64,000 nucleotides of DNA from Streptomyces sp. NRRL S-31. Lineage in GTDB: Bacteria > Actinomycetota > Actinomycetes > Streptomycetales > Streptomycetaceae. Below are positions 35,565 to 45,407 of the stretch, piece by piece. How positions within the stretch are numbered: position 1 is the stretch's first letter; every line of letters starts with the position of its first letter. A program made the translations under genes and the position numbers. The DNA is taken from positions 62,001-126,000 of the forward strand of contig NZ_JOCB01000005.1 in the NCBI RefSeq assembly GCF_000718775.1. The letters run 5' to 3'. The notes beneath the pieces are model-generated. The model was given only the letters and a program-made list of their open reading frames with translations. It did not search any database and had not been told where the DNA came from.

Positions 35565-35897
35565 GTGGCCGGCAACCTGAAGAGCGTGACCGACGACTCC
35601 TTCGATCAGGACGTCCTCAAGAACGACAAGCCCGTTCTGGTGGACTTCTGGGCGGCCTGGTGCGGCCCGTGCCGCCAGATCGCCCCGTCCCTCGAGGCGA
35701 TCGCCGCCGAGTACGGCGACAAGATCGAGATCGTCAAGCTGAACATCGACGAGAACCCGGGCACGGCCGCCAAGTACGGCGTCATGTCCATCCCCACCCT
35801 GAACGTCTACCAGGGTGGCGAGGTCACCAAGACCATCGTCGGCGCCAAGCCCAAGGCCGCGCTCCTCCGCGACCTCGACGAGTTCATCACCAAGTAA
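35565..35897 (+). CDS. trxA: Thioredoxin
   Basis: 110 residues starting with a GTG preceded by GTAAGGAGCC. The active site is W-C-G-P-C (WAAWCGPCRQIAP) near residue 33, and the cis-proline region is VMSIPTLNVYQGG. It is the classical cytoplasmic dithiol reductant. The operon ends with a parS and a long terminator hairpin. Confidence 0.96.
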   Translation: MAGNLKSVTDDSFDQDVLKNDKPVLVDFWAAWCGPCRQIAPSLEAIAAEYGDKIEIVKLNIDENPGTAAKYGVMSIPTLNVYQGGEVTKTIVGAKPKAALLRDLDEFITK

Positions 35898-35918
35898 TGC
35901 TTCGCGTGACCGACTGAC

Positions 35919-35932
35919 GTTTCACGTGAAAC
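35919..35932. promoter_or_regulatory. parS site
   Basis: A perfect 14/14 GTTTCACGTGAAAC in the gap after trxA, 2 bp before the terminator hairpin at 35935. Confidence 0.92.
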
Positions 35933-35934
35933 AC

Positions 35935-35966
35935 GGATGGGCCAACCCCTCGGGGTTGGCCCATCC
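35935..35966. terminator. Bidirectional terminator after trxA
   Basis: Fifteen-base perfect arms (GGATGGGCCAACCCC and complement) separate the trxBA operon from the convergent GNAT gene. Confidence 0.85.
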
Positions 35967-35991
35967 GCATGGGACGGCCTGCCGTCCAGGA

Positions 35992-36609
35992 CTACAACGG
36001 TCGCAGCGCGGGCTCCTTCTGGACCGCTCCCAGGAGCCGGTCCAGCGCCATCTCCACGTCTTCCTTCCAGGAGAGCGTGGAGCGCAGCTCCAACCGGAGC
36101 CGAGGGTGGGTGGGATGCTGCCGGACGGTCTTGAAGCCGACGGCCAGCAGATGGTCGGCGGGCAGCAGACAGGCGGGCTGCTCCCAGCGGGAGTCACCGA
36201 ACGCCTCGACCGCCTTGAACCCCCGGCGGAGCAGATCCTTGGCGACCGTCTGCACCAGCACCCGGCCCAGGCCCTGCCCCTGATAGCCCGGCAGCACGAG
36301 CCCCGTCATCAGCTGGACGGCGTCCGGCGAGACCGGGCTCGTGGGAAAGGCCGTGGAACGCGGGACATAGGCCGGCGGGGCGTAGAGAACGAAACCCGCC
36401 GGTACGTCATCGACGTACACGATCCGGCCGCATGACCCCCAGTCCAGCAGGACGGCGGAGATCCAGGATTCCTTCTCCAGCGCGGAGGTGCCCGCCTTCA
36501 GCGCTGCCTCGCCGCTGACGGGGTCCAGTTCCCAGAAGACACAGGAGCGGCAGCGGTCGGGAAGATCCTGAAGATTGTCCAGCGTGAGCGGCACGAGCCG
36601 ACGCCCCAT
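35992..36609 (-). CDS. GNAT family N-acetyltransferase
   Basis: 205 residues. The N-terminal part has R-C-R-S-C-V-F-W-E-L-D-P, typical of an actinobacterial origin-linked GNAT. The acetyl-CoA site is LVLPGYQGQGLGRVLVQT. The C-terminal third starts RLRLELRSTLSWKEDVEMALDRLLG. The ATG at 36609 has GAGGAA eight bases upstream. Its place between trxA and parB is the same as in other Streptomyces and in mycobacteria (Rv3916c). The substrate is unknown. Confidence 0.82.
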   Translation of the reverse strand: MGRRLVPLTLDNLQDLPDRCRSCVFWELDPVSGEAALKAGTSALEKESWISAVLLDWGSCGRIVYVDDVPAGFVLYAPPAYVPRSTAFPTSPVSPDAVQLMTGLVLPGYQGQGLGRVLVQTVAKDLLRRGFKAVEAFGDSRWEQPACLLPADHLLAVGFKTVRQHPTHPRLRLELRSTLSWKEDVEMALDRLLGAVQKEPALRPL

Positions 36610-36753
36610 GAAGGCTGTTCCTCGCTTCCTTCGCCCGCCGCATCGCGAGCGGCTCTCTCCACTCCCCGATGCTTCTGCTGTTCCGGTGGATGTGCCCTTC
36701 CTGATCGCATCGTATCCACGATCGGTTTCACTCGATACCGCCTCAAAGCAAAG

Positions 36754-36792
36754 AGCGGGCCGTGTTCCGGTACACACCGGACACGGCCCGCT
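36754..36792. terminator. Hairpin terminator after parB
   Basis: Arms of about 16 bp (AGCGGGCCGTGTTCCGG and CCGGACACGGCCCGCT, one bulge) lie just after the parB stop and would end the parAB transcript. Confidence 0.75.
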
Positions 36793-36824
36793 TCACCGCT
36801 CTTCCAGGCTCGAGCGCACTGGGA

Positions 36825-37913
36825 TCAGTCGTGCGTCTCCCCGTCGGTGCTTTCCTGAAGGCTCTTCTGGAGGGCCAGCTTCTCGCCCGGGGCGAGGGAG
36901 CTGAGGATCCTTTCCAGATCGTCCGCGGAGGCGAACTCGACGGTGATCTTGCCCTTCTTCTGCCCCAGCTCCACCTTCACCCGCGTCTCGAAGCGGTCCG
37001 AGAGCCGGGTGGCCAGTTCGTTCAGCGCCGGGGAGGGAACGGAGCCGGCCCGCGGCCCCCGGGAACGCGAAGCCTTCTGGGGCCGCGAGCCCATCAACGT
37101 CACGATCTCTTCCACGGACCGCACCGACAGCCCCTCGGCCACGATCCGGTGCGCCAGCCGGTCCTGCTCCTCGGAGTCCTCCACGGCCAGCAGCGCACGG
37201 GCGTGGCCTGCCGAGAGGACTCCTGCGGCCACCCGCTTCTGGACGGTCGGCGACAGCTTCAGCAGACGCAGCGTGTTGGAGACCTGCGGACGGGAACGCC
37301 CGATCCGGTCGGCCAGCTGGTCGTGCGTGCAGCTGAAGTCCTTCAGCAGTTGGTCGTAGGCGGCGGCCTCTTCGATCGGGTTCAGCTGCGCCCGGTGCAG
37401 GTTCTCCAGCAGCGCGTCCAGGAGGAGCTTCTCGTCCTCTGTGGCCCGGACGATGGCCGGGATGGCCTCCAGGCCGACCTCGCGGCAGGCGCGCCAGCGC
37501 CGCTCACCCATGATCAGCTCATAGCGGCCGGGCCCGGTCTGCCGCACCACGACGGGCTGGAGGAGACCGACCTCCTTGATGGAGTCGACCAGCTCCTGGA
37601 GGGCGTCCTCGTCGAAGATCTCACGCGGCTGGCGCGGGTTCGGCGTGATGGCGTCCAGGGGGATCTCGGCGAAATGGGCCCCCATCGGAGGCGCCGGCAC
37701 CTCGAAGGCCGGGCCCTCGGGCTCCTGTGCGACGGGCGGCAGCGTGGCCACCTTCGCTGCGGCCACCCCTCGGTCGCTCGTCAGCACCGGGACGGCCGTG
37801 GGGGAGCCGGACGCCGCGCCACCCAACGCCGCCTGGGCCGGGGCCTTTTCGGTCGGGGCCGCCGGAATCAGCGCGCCAAGACCACGGCCCAGACCCCTCC
37901 GTCGCTCACTCAC
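36825..37913 (-). CDS. parB: Chromosome partitioning protein ParB
   Basis: 362 residues. The N-terminal tag [13 protein letters not shown] is typical. Box I is [22 protein letters not shown]. The CTP-binding motif is seen as [12 protein letters not shown]. The helix-turn-helix follows ([24 protein letters not shown]). The C-terminal domain dimerises. ParB loads on parS, slides as a CTP clamp and builds the origin complex that is segregated into spores. The GTG start overlaps the parA stop by 4 bp (GTGA). It acts on the ten sites listed here. Confidence 0.96.
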   Translation of the reverse strand: MSERRRGLGRGLGALIPAAPTEKAPAQAALGGAASGSPTAVPVLTSDRGVAAAKVATLPPVAQEPEGPAFEVPAPPMGAHFAEIPLDAITPNPRQPREIFDEDALQELVDSIKEVGLLQPVVVRQTGPGRYELIMGERRWRACREVGLEAIPAIVRATEDEKLLLDALLENLHRAQLNPIEEAAAYDQLLKDFSCTHDQLADRIGRSRPQVSNTLRLLKLSPTVQKRVAAGVLSAGHARALLAVEDSEEQDRLAHRIVAEGLSVRSVEEIVTLMGSRPQKASRSRGPRAGSVPSPALNELATRLSDRFETRVKVELGQKKGKITVEFASADDLERILSSLAPGEKLALQKSLQESTDGETHD

Positions 37914-38983
37914 TGGATCCCCTCCACCATGTTCCGGTCGTTCTGAGCGCCGATATGGGCCTGGCTCGCGTCATAGCTGATGCCAACACCCCTCAGCGCG
38001 ATTTCTCGGGCCGCCTCGAGATACGAGAGGGCACCGCTCGATCCAGGATCGTAAGTCAGCACCGTCTGCCCATAACTCGGCGCCTCGGAGATACGGACCG
38101 AACGGGGAATGCTCGTCCGCAGCACCTCGTCACCGAAGTGACTGCGCACCTCTTCCGCGACCTGGGAGGCGAGACGCGTCCGGCCGTCGTACATGGTGAG
38201 CAGGATGGTCGAGACGTGCAAGGTCGGGTTGAGGTGCCCCCGTACCAGGTCGACATTGCGCAGGAGTTGGCCGAGCCCCTCCAGCGCGTAGTACTCGCAC
38301 TGGATCGGGATCAGCACCTCGGCACCCGCGACGAGCGCGTTGACCGTCAGCAGGCCGAGCGAGGGCGGGCAGTCGATGAGGATGTAGTCCAGCGGCTGCT
38401 CGTACGCCTGGATGGCCCTTTGCAGCCGGCTCTCGCGGGCGACCAGCGACACCAGCTCGATCTCCGCACCGGCGAGATCGATGGTGGCGGGGGCACAGAA
38501 GAGTCCTTCGACGTCAGGGACGGGCTGGACCACCTCGGCGAGCGGCCTGCTCTCCACCAGGACGTCGTAGATGGACGGCACATCGGCGTGGTGGTCGATC
38601 CCCAGGGCGGTGGACGCGTTGCCCTGCGGGTCGAGGTCGATCACCAGGACGCGACCACCGTGCAGAGCCAGCGAAGCGGCGAGGTTGACGGTCGTCGTCG
38701 TCTTCCCCACACCGCCCTTCTGGTTGGCGACCACGACGATTCGGGTCTGCTCCGGCCGCGGGAGGCCTTCGCCCGCGCGGCCGAGAGCCTCCACCGCCAG
38801 TTGGGCCGCACGACCGATAGGAGTGTCGTCCATCGGGGGCGGTGTTTCACGTGAAACATCCGCCCCCATCGACTCGGTACGGGGACCGGGGACCGGATCG
38901 GTCATCGGTCCCGCGATGTTGGCGTCGGACCGCAAGGATTCACTCTCCTCGACTTCAGGCTCGCGATGAACAGAGCCTCCCAT
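37910..38983 (-). CDS. parA: Chromosome partitioning ATPase ParA
   Basis: 357 residues from the chosen ATG at 38983 ([10 protein letters not shown]). The deviant Walker A is [14 protein letters not shown] and the second signature is [13 protein letters not shown]. ParA moves ParB-bound origins along the nucleoid by its ATP cycle. The open frame extends to a GTG at 39193, but the added 70 residues include a parS, two DnaA boxes and no SD, so I treat that part as leader. Shorter starts at 38905, 38869 and 38833 also exist. parB follows by overlap. A parS (38844-38857) lies inside the coding sequence. Confidence 0.93.
   Translation of the reverse strand: MGGSVHREPEVEESESLRSDANIAGPMTDPVPGPRTESMGADVSRETPPPMDDTPIGRAAQLAVEALGRAGEGLPRPEQTRIVVVANQKGGVGKTTTTVNLAASLALHGGRVLVIDLDPQGNASTALGIDHHADVPSIYDVLVESRPLAEVVQPVPDVEGLFCAPATIDLAGAEIELVSLVARESRLQRAIQAYEQPLDYILIDCPPSLGLLTVNALVAGAEVLIPIQCEYYALEGLGQLLRNVDLVRGHLNPTLHVSTILLTMYDGRTRLASQVAEEVRSHFGDEVLRTSIPRSVRISEAPSYGQTVLTYDPGSSGALSYLEAAREIALRGVGISYDASQAHIGAQNDRNMVEGIQ
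38844..38857. promoter_or_regulatory. parS site inside parA
   Basis: A perfect 14/14 parS within the N-terminal coding part of parA, read as V-S-R-E-T in the ParA frame. Binding could affect parA expression. Confidence 0.92.
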
Positions 38984-39330
38984 GTCTTCGGGGTGGTGAA
39001 CCAGTGAGGCCTGGTGTTCTGTGGAGAAATCCACCTCTGTGGACAACTCCGTACCTTCCGAGAGGGACAGGGCCTCCGGTGAGGCAGGGCCTTCTCCCAG
39101 GGCGCCGAGAGGCTTGCGGTCGCGAGGTTCGGCCGCAGCGCGGCCACGACTGATGATGCCGTGCAGCAGTGAGCGACGTTTCACGTGAAACACGATGCAC
39201 AGCGGCTGCGACCGGACCTCTGCGACACTCCGGCTCGCGTGGTTCGGGCAGCTTGTGTGGAGTACGTCTCGTCGTCAGGACGGATCAGTGGGCCCGTCCT
39301 GACGACCGAGCGAACGATGGCGCTCTCGGC
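38984..39330. promoter_or_regulatory. parA-rsmG gap: parS plus DnaA boxes
   Basis: No gene is confidently placed here. It holds a perfect parS (39178-39191), one perfect DnaA box on the minus strand (39038-39046, TGTGGACAA) and a 8/9 box (39019-39027). These sit in the likely parAB promoter region. Confidence 0.6.
39178..39191. promoter_or_regulatory. parS site upstream of parA
   Basis: A perfect 14/14 GTTTCACGTGAAAC. In the extended parA frame it would encode F-H-V-K directly after the GTG. Confidence 0.92.
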
Positions 39331-40047
39331 TCACCGACGCCGACGGGCGCGGCCGGTACGGGCGGCCTTGGCCCTCTTGGCGGCGAAACGCACACCACCC
39401 GGGCTCTCGCCGACCTCGACCCGCACCACGGTGGAGAGCGGATCCACCACGCCTTCACCCACATGCAGGATGGACGTCTCGACCGCGCCGAGCTTGCTGA
39501 GCGCGGTGGCGGAGGCCTTCAGCTCCTCCTCCGCGGTGTCGCCCTTGAGCGCGAGCATCTCGCCGTACGGGCGCAGCAGCGGGATGCCCCAGGTGGCCAG
39601 GCGGTCCAGCGGCGCCACGGCCCGGGCCGTCACCACATGGACGGGCGGCAGCTTGCCCAGGACCTCCTCGGCACGGCCGCGGACCACGGTGACATGGTCC
39701 AGACCGAGCAGTTCGACGACCTCGGTGAGGAAGTTGGTGCGCCGCAGCAGGGGCTCCAGCAGGGTGATGTTCAGGTCGTCGCGGACCAGGGCCAGCGGGA
39801 TGCCCGGCAGCCCGGCGCCGGAACCGACGTCGCAGACCGTGACCCCCTCGGGGACGGCCTCGGAGAGCACCGCGCAGTTCAGCAGGTGCCGCTCCCACAG
39901 GCGGGGCACCTCCCGCGGGCCGATCAGGCCCCGCTGCACGCCCGCCTCGGCGAGCAGTTCCGCATAGCGGACCGCATCGGCGAAGCGATCACCAAACACT
40001 TCCCGCGCCTGCTCGGGCGCGGGGGGAAGCTCCGCTGCCTCCGTCAC
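39331..40047 (-). CDS. rsmG: 16S rRNA m7G527 methyltransferase RsmG (GidB)
   Basis: 238 residues starting with a GTG. Motifs: VPRLWERHLLNCAVL, the SAM-binding VCDVGSGAGLPGIPLAL, and VTARAVAPLDRL. It methylates G527 of 16S rRNA using S-adenosylmethionine. Loss causes low-level streptomycin resistance in Streptomyces. The C-terminus is a basic tail (KRAKAARTGRARRRR). A terminator hairpin lies upstream of it, separating it from the jag gene. Confidence 0.93.
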   Translation of the reverse strand: MTEAAELPPAPEQAREVFGDRFADAVRYAELLAEAGVQRGLIGPREVPRLWERHLLNCAVLSEAVPEGVTVCDVGSGAGLPGIPLALVRDDLNITLLEPLLRRTNFLTEVVELLGLDHVTVVRGRAEEVLGKLPPVHVVTARAVAPLDRLATWGIPLLRPYGEMLALKGDTAEEELKASATALSKLGAVETSILHVGEGVVDPLSTVVRVEVGESPGGVRFAAKRAKAARTGRARRRR

Positions 40048-40117
40048 GGGGACCGTCCTTCCGTACAGCGCCGGCGCTTCGCGCGCCGACCACCAGAACT
40101 ACCAGGCTGACAAAGTT

Positions 40118-40149
40118 CGGCCCCGCCTGTCCTGCTCAACAGACGGGGC
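40118..40149. terminator. Hairpin terminator after jag
   Basis: Twelve-base arms GGCCCCGCCTGT and ACAGACGGGGCC (one mismatch) lie between jag and rsmG. Confidence 0.65.
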
Positions 40150-40169
40150 CGGTGGAACCTAGGGGCCGA

Positions 40170-40682
40170 TCAGGCGGGCAGCACGACGACGAAGCGCTGC
40201 GGCTCCTCGCCCTCGGACTCGCTGCGCAGCCCGGCGGCCTTGACCGCGTCGTGCACGACCTTGCGCTCGAACGGGGTCATCGGCTTGAGCTTCACGGGCT
40301 CACCCGTGCTCTTCACGTCGGCGGCGGCCTTGGCGCCCAGCTCGGACAGCTCGGACCGCTTCTTGGCGCGGTAGCCCGCGATGTCCAGCATCAGCCGGCT
40401 GCGGTCGCCGGTCTCCCGGTGCACAGCCAGGCGCGTCAGCTCCTGAAGCGCCTCCAGCACCTCGCCGTCCCGGCCGACCAGCTTCTGGAGGTCACGGCTG
40501 CCGGAGTCGCTGATGATCGACACGGAGGCACGGTCGGCCTCGACGTCCATGTCGATGTCACCGTCGAGGTCGGCGATGTCCAGCAGACCCTCCAGGTAGT
40601 CCGCCGCGATCTCACCCTCCTGCTCCAGGCGGGTGAGGGTGTCTGCACCCTCGGCAGCGGCGGAGGTGGTGCCTTCCGTCAC
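40170..40682 (-). CDS. jag: Jag/KhpB-type KH-R3H RNA-binding protein
   Basis: 170 residues from a GTG. A KH-like domain (SRDLQKLVGRDGEVLEALQELTRLAVHRETG) is followed by an R3H domain (MTPFERKVVHDAVKAAGLRSESEG). The N-terminal Jag domain of Firmicutes is missing, as is usual in actinobacteria. KhpB-type proteins bind RNA and influence cell-wall growth and division. The gene lies 15 bp after yidC and is cotranscribed with it. Confidence 0.9.
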   Translation of the reverse strand: MTEGTTSAAAEGADTLTRLEQEGEIAADYLEGLLDIADLDGDIDMDVEADRASVSIISDSGSRDLQKLVGRDGEVLEALQELTRLAVHRETGDRSRLMLDIAGYRAKKRSELSELGAKAAADVKSTGEPVKLKPMTPFERKVVHDAVKAAGLRSESEGEEPQRFVVVLPA

Positions 40683-40697
40683 GGGATGGGCTCCTTC

Positions 40698-41993
40698 TTA
40701 CTTCTTGGACGGGGACTTGGGCCGCTGCGGGCCACCCTTGCGCTGGCCGGACTGGGCCTTGCTACGGGTGCCGGAGCCGGGCTTCTGGGGCTGCTGAGCA
40801 GCCGCGGGCTTGGCGTCCTGCGGCTCGGCGTCACGAGGCTCGTCGGACTTCTCCAGCGACGGGGAGTCGCCCGCCTGCCTGGTCCCGCCGGACTGACGCT
40901 GGGACTTGCTCTGCCGCTTGGGCTGCTGGCGCCGGGGAGCGGTGGCGGTGGCCGTGGTGGTGCCGTCGGCGGCAGCGTCCTCGGTCTGCGCCGGGGCCTG
41001 GGCCACGCTCTTCGTCACGGTGCCGTCGGCCTGGGCGGCGAGACCGGCCTTGCTCAGCGAGTTGATGAACTTGCGCTCGAACTCGTTGCGGTCACGGCCC
41101 TTGGCGACGATCGCCTTGACGATGGTCTTCTCGCTGCGCCGGCTGATCTTGCCGTGGTGCGTGACGTGCTTGGTCAGGCGCTCCAGGTAGGCGGCCTGGG
41201 CCTTGGAACCCGGGGTCGGGTTGTTGTGGATGACGTACATCTGCTGGCCCATGGTCCACACGTTCGTGGTCAGCCAGTAGATGAGGACACCGACCGGGAA
41301 GTTGATACCGAAGACGGCGAACATGATGGGGAAGACGTACATCAGCATCTTCTGCTGCTGCATGAACGGCGTCTTCACCGTGGTGTCGACGTTCTTCGTC
41401 ATCAGCTGGCGCTGCGTGTAGAACTGCGACGCCGACATCATGACGATCATGATCACGGTCACGATCCGGACGTCGGTGACCGAGGCGCCCAGCGCGTGGA
41501 TCGTGTCGGCGCCGTCCTTGAACTTCGCGGCGAGCGGAGCCCCGAAGATGTGCGCCTGACGGGCGCTGGCCAGCAGCGGGTCGTTGATGACACCGATGGT
41601 GTGGCCCGAGGCGATGCCGTTGAGCACGTGGTACAGGGCGAAGAAGAACGGAGACTGCGCCAGGATGGGAAGGCACGAGGAGAGCGGGTTGGTACCCGAC
41701 TCCTTGTACAGCTTCATCATCTCTTCGGACTGACGCTGCTTGTCGTTCTTGTAGCGCTCCTGGATCTTCTTCATCTCGGGCTGGAGCGTCTGCATGGCCC
41801 GGGTCGCCTTGATCTGCTTCACGAAGAGCGGGATCAGGCAGATGCGGATCAGGATCACCAGGGACACGATGGACAGGCCCCAGGCCCACCCGGTGTCAGG
41901 TCCGAAGATCGCCCCGTACACCTTGTGGAACTGGACGATGACCCAGGAGACGGGCCAGGTGATGAAACTGAAGAGGCTGGCAATCGTGTCCAC
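40698..41993 (-). CDS. yidC: Membrane protein insertase YidC/Oxa1
   Basis: 431 residues from a GTG. The five-span Oxa1 core includes [75 protein letters not shown] and [21 protein letters not shown]. The C-terminal 130 residues are Gln/Lys/Ala-rich with a basic end ([15 protein letters not shown]), which suits ribosome binding. It inserts proteins into the inner membrane with or without Sec. It forms a run of closely packed genes with yidD, rnpA and jag. Confidence 0.95.
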   Translation of the reverse strand: MDTIASLFSFITWPVSWVIVQFHKVYGAIFGPDTGWAWGLSIVSLVILIRICLIPLFVKQIKATRAMQTLQPEMKKIQERYKNDKQRQSEEMMKLYKESGTNPLSSCLPILAQSPFFFALYHVLNGIASGHTIGVINDPLLASARQAHIFGAPLAAKFKDGADTIHALGASVTDVRIVTVIMIVMMSASQFYTQRQLMTKNVDTTVKTPFMQQQKMLMYVFPIMFAVFGINFPVGVLIYWLTTNVWTMGQQMYVIHNNPTPGSKAQAAYLERLTKHVTHHGKISRRSEKTIVKAIVAKGRDRNEFERKFINSLSKAGLAAQADGTVTKSVAQAPAQTEDAAADGTTTATATAPRRQQPKRQSKSQRQSGGTRQAGDSPSLEKSDEPRDAEPQDAKPAAAQQPQKPGSGTRSKAQSGQRKGGPQRPKSPSKK

Positions 41994-41996
41994 TAA

Positions 41997-42362
41997 TCAT
42001 GCTCCTTGGGCATGGGACGAGGTCTCTGCGGCCGGGCTCGGAGGAAGCTCGGAAGGAGACTTCGCTCCGGTGGCCGGTTCGGCGGCGGAGGGCCCGCCCT
42101 TGCGTGCGCTCCAGGCGTCGCGCAGCATTTCGTGCCACCGCGGGCGCTTGCGGGGTGGAACGTGGTCCACACCGCCCAGCGACCACGGATTGCACCGGAG
42201 GATGCGCCAGGCGGTGAGTGCCGTGCCCTTGATCGCACCGTGCCGGTCGATGGCCGTGTAGCCGTAGTGGGAGCACGACGGGTAGTACTTGCACACCGGC
42301 CCCAACAGCGGACTGATCGTCCACTGGTACAGCTTGATCAAGGCCAGCAGCGGGTACTTCAT
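41997..42362 (-). CDS. yidD: Membrane protein insertion factor YidD
   Basis: 121 residues. The conserved core is [35 protein letters not shown] with three Cys, then [17 protein letters not shown]. YidD assists YidC-dependent insertion. It overlaps rnpA by 4 bp and stops 3 bp before yidC. The C-terminal third is polar and less conserved. Confidence 0.94.
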   Translation of the reverse strand: MKYPLLALIKLYQWTISPLLGPVCKYYPSCSHYGYTAIDRHGAIKGTALTAWRILRCNPWSLGGVDHVPPRKRPRWHEMLRDAWSARKGGPSAAEPATGAKSPSELPPSPAAETSSHAQGA

Positions 42363-42730
42363 CGCGCGCCCCCTCCCAGCAGCCGCTCGAGGGCGGCGTC
42401 CAGGTCTCGGGCCAGCTGTGCGTGGTCTGCGTCGCCCGCTCCGGGCAGCGCTCGTACGACTACCAGGCTACCGGGGGGGAAAAGGGCGACTCGGTCACGC
42501 ATCAGATGGCGCAGTCTGCGCTTCACTGTGTTGCGCACGACCGCACCACCCACAGCCTTGCTGACGACGAAACCCGCACGCGTCGGGGGAGCGCTCTCCC
42601 CTGGCGCGTGCGGGTCCGTGGCACCGCTACGAAGATGGACGACGAGCGTCGGGCGGCCTGCCCGGCGGCCCCGTCGCACCGCGGTCGCGAAGTCCTCGCG
42701 CCGCCTCAGCCGGTTCTCGGTGGGCAGCAC
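42359..42730 (-). CDS. rnpA: Ribonuclease P protein component
   Basis: 123 residues from a GTG. The signature is [22 protein letters not shown] (RNR motif region), preceded by [25 protein letters not shown]. It aids the RNase P RNA in maturing tRNA 5' ends. rpmH lies 21 bp upstream on the same strand. Confidence 0.95.
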   Translation of the reverse strand: MLPTENRLRRREDFATAVRRGRRAGRPTLVVHLRSGATDPHAPGESAPPTRAGFVVSKAVGGAVVRNTVKRRLRHLMRDRVALFPPGSLVVVRALPGAGDADHAQLARDLDAALERLLGGGAR

Positions 42731-42751
42731 GATGTCATGACCTGATCGGGA

Positions 42752-42889
42752 TCAGGCGGACAGACGGGCGCGACCCTTGCTACGGCGGGACGCGAGAATC
42801 GCGCGGCCGGCACGGGTGCGCATACGCAGCCGGAAGCCGTGGGTCTTCGCGCGACGACGGTTGTTCGGCTGGAAAGTGCGCTTGCTCAC
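42752..42889 (-). CDS. rpmH: 50S ribosomal protein bL34
   Basis: A 45-residue protein too short for general ORF lists. It reads [19 protein letters not shown] and then the conserved [20 protein letters not shown]. The start is the GTG at 42889 and the stop is at 42752. It is the first gene of the rpmH-rnpA-yidD-yidC-jag set and is divergent from dnaA. Confidence 0.97.
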   Translation of the reverse strand: MSKRTFQPNNRRRAKTHGFRLRMRTRAGRAILASRRSKGRARLSA

Positions 42890-43263
42890 TCGGGGGCTCC
42901 AGAAAGAATCGGTAGTGGCGGGGTGCCGTCCTGGCTGTCACCGTGCGCCCACGAGTAGCTCGCGTCACGCCCGAGTGCACCGCTTCCCGATCACCTGTAA
43001 GTGATCTGTGCCCATCGGAGGCAGGCGGCAGCAGCCATCGACAACTCGACCTGGTTACGGTACGCGGGGCTGCGCCATCCGGTCAAACCGAGGGTCGTCG
43101 GGGGACACTATCCACAGGCTGGGGACAACGACTTGAACCGTACCGGCCGCGCTGACTACCGTGGCTGAACTCCGATTCGTTCCCATATCCCCGCCCGACC
43201 TGATTTTCATCCCGACCCGTCCCTGAACCACACGTTCGTGGGACCTGTGAGAGAGCGTGCCCT
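42890..43263. promoter_or_regulatory. rpmH-dnaA divergent promoter region
   Basis: No gene fits this 374-bp gap. It holds an inverted repeat GATCAC-N6-GTGATC (42989-43006) and a DnaA-box-like CTATCCACA at 43108-43116, which suggests DnaA autoregulation near the dnaA start. Confidence 0.55.
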
Positions 43264-45192
43264 GTGGCTGACGTACCTGCCGATCTTGCCGCAGTGTGGC
43301 CGCGAGTACTGGAGCAGCTCCTCGGCGAGGGCCGCGGACAGGGCGTGGAGGCGAAGGACGAGCACTGGATCCGGCGCTGCCAGCCGCTCGCGCTGGTCGC
43401 GGACACCGCCCTGCTCGCCGTACCGAACGAGTTCGCGAAAGGCGTGCTGGAGGGCCGTCTCGCGCCGATCGTCAGCGAGACCCTGAGCCGTGAGTGCGGC
43501 CGGCCCATCCGGATCGCCATCACCGTGGACGACTCTGCGGGCGAACCACCGGCCCCCGCCGCGCCGCAGCCGTCGCAGCCGTCGCAGGCGCCCCAGTCGC
43601 CGCAGTCGCGCTACGAGGAGCCGGAGCCGCCCTCGGGCCCGTACGAGGGCTACGGCCGCCACCGCGGCGCCGAGCAGCCCCCGGGCACCGAACCGCGCCC
43701 CGACCAGCTCCCGCCCTCCCGCCAGGACCAGCTCCCCACGGTCCGGCCGGCCTACCCGTCCGAGTACCAGCGCCCCGAACCCGGCGCCTGGCCGCGCCCC
43801 GGGCAGGACGAGTACGGCTGGCAACAGCCCCGGCTCGGCTTCCCCGAGCGCGACCCCTACGCCTCCCCGTCCTCCCAGGACGGCTACGGCTCCGGCGCGG
43901 ACGCGTACGGCTCCTCGTCCCGGGACTACCGCCCGCAGGGCATGCACCGGCCGCCGTACGAGCAGCAGCGCGGTGACTACGACTCCGGGCGGGGCGACTA
44001 CACCCCGTCCCGGGCCGAGTACGACCAGCGCGACCCGGTCCGCCGCGAGCTGCCCGAACCGCCGGCGCACCGCGGCACCGGCCGGCCGGACGCCCCCTCG
44101 GCGAGCGGCCCCGGCACGCCGGCCGCGCAGTCGGCGGCCTCGGGCGGCGCGGGCGAACCGACGGCCCGGCTGAATCCGAAGTACCTGTTCGACACGTTCG
44201 TCATCGGCGCCTCCAACCGGTTCGCGCACGCGGCGGCGGTCGCGGTCGCCGAGGCACCGGCGAAGGCGTACAACCCGCTGTTCATCTACGGGGAGTCGGG
44301 GCTCGGCAAGACCCATCTGCTGCACGCGATCGGGCACTACGCGCGCAGCCTCTACCCGGGCACGCGGGTGCGGTACGTCAGCTCGGAGGAGTTCACCAAC
44401 GAGTTCATCAACTCGATCCGCGACGGCAAGGGCGACAGCTTCCGCAAGCGCTACCGCGAGATGGACATCCTGCTCGTCGACGACATCCAGTTCCTCGCGG
44501 ACAAGGAGTCGACGCAGGAGGAGTTCTTCCACACCTTCAACACCCTGCACAACGCCAACAAGCAGATCGTGCTCTCCAGCGACCGGCCGCCCAAGCAGCT
44601 GGTCACGCTGGAGGACCGGCTGCGGAACCGTTTCGAGTGGGGTCTGATCACCGACGTCCAGCCGCCCGAGCTGGAGACGCGGATCGCGATCCTGCGCAAG
44701 AAGGCGGTGCAGGAGCAGCTGAACGCCCCGCCGGAGGTGCTGGAGTTCATCGCCTCCCGGATCTCGCGGAACATCCGTGAGCTGGAGGGCGCGCTGATCC
44801 GGGTGACGGCGTTCGCCTCGCTCAACCGGCAGCCGGTGGACCTGGGCCTGACGGAGATCGTCCTGAAGGACCTGATCCCCGGGGGCGAGGACTCGACGCC
44901 CGAGATCACCGCGACGGCCATCATGGCGGCCACCGCGGACTACTTCGGGCTCACGGTCGAGGACCTGTGCGGCACCTCGCGCGGCCGCCAGCTGGTCACG
45001 GCCCGGCAGATCGCGATGTACCTGTGCCGCGAGCTGACCGACCTGTCGCTGCCGAAGATCGGCGCGCAGTTCGGCGGCCGTGACCACACGACCGTCATGC
45101 ACGCCGACCGCAAGATCCGCGCGCTGATGGCCGAGCGGCGCTCGATCTACAACCAGGTGACCGAGCTGACGAACCGCATCAAGAACGGCTGA
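43264..45192 (+). CDS. dnaA: Chromosomal replication initiator DnaA
   Basis: 642 residues from a GTG. Domain I is residues 1-90. Domain II is a very long Pro/Gly/Tyr/Arg-rich stretch to about residue 300, so the protein is far longer than the 467 of E. coli. Domain III has Walker [12 protein letters not shown] near 342 and Walker [13 protein letters not shown]. Domain IV has [21 protein letters not shown] and [15 protein letters not shown]. It binds TTGTCCACA-type boxes at oriC and opens the DNA. Confidence 0.97.
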   Translation: MADVPADLAAVWPRVLEQLLGEGRGQGVEAKDEHWIRRCQPLALVADTALLAVPNEFAKGVLEGRLAPIVSETLSRECGRPIRIAITVDDSAGEPPAPAAPQPSQPSQAPQSPQSRYEEPEPPSGPYEGYGRHRGAEQPPGTEPRPDQLPPSRQDQLPTVRPAYPSEYQRPEPGAWPRPGQDEYGWQQPRLGFPERDPYASPSSQDGYGSGADAYGSSSRDYRPQGMHRPPYEQQRGDYDSGRGDYTPSRAEYDQRDPVRRELPEPPAHRGTGRPDAPSASGPGTPAAQSAASGGAGEPTARLNPKYLFDTFVIGASNRFAHAAAVAVAEAPAKAYNPLFIYGESGLGKTHLLHAIGHYARSLYPGTRVRYVSSEEFTNEFINSIRDGKGDSFRKRYREMDILLVDDIQFLADKESTQEEFFHTFNTLHNANKQIVLSSDRPPKQLVTLEDRLRNRFEWGLITDVQPPELETRIAILRKKAVQEQLNAPPEVLEFIASRISRNIRELEGALIRVTAFASLNRQPVDLGLTEIVLKDLIPGGEDSTPEITATAIMAATADYFGLTVEDLCGTSRGRQLVTARQIAMYLCRELTDLSLPKIGAQFGGRDHTTVMHADRKIRALMAERRSIYNQVTELTNRIKNG

Positions 45193-45240
45193 CCGGCGGC
45201 CGGCAGGCGGCCGCCGCACCGTCGTGCACCCACCGACGCC

Positions 45241-45279
45241 CAGGGCGCTCCCGGGACACCACGTCCCGGGGGCGCCCTG
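45241..45279. terminator. Hairpin terminator after dnaA
   Basis: Arms of 17 bp (45241-45257 and 45263-45279) with one mismatched pair lie 48 bp after the dnaA stop. Confidence 0.75.
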
Positions 45280-45365
45280 TCGCGTTCGCTCCCGCCCTGT
45301 GCCCACCCCGGCACCGGCAACGACGGCGACAGTGACAGCGACGGCGGCAGAGGGGCGGGCAGGGC

Positions 45366-45407
45366 GGGGACGACCGGGTGGGGACGACCGGGTGGGGACG
45401 ACCGGGT
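45366..45407. repeat. Three tandem copies of a 14-bp unit
   Basis: GGGGACGACCGGGT occurs three times exactly at 45366-45379, 45380-45393 and 45394-45407, with a partial copy after. It lies between the dnaA terminator and the DnaA-box cluster. Confidence 0.9.

Noticed and set aside
38984..39193. N-terminal extension of ParA
   Set aside because: It starts in a parS without an SD and contains DnaA boxes; I treat it as leader, though it is in frame.
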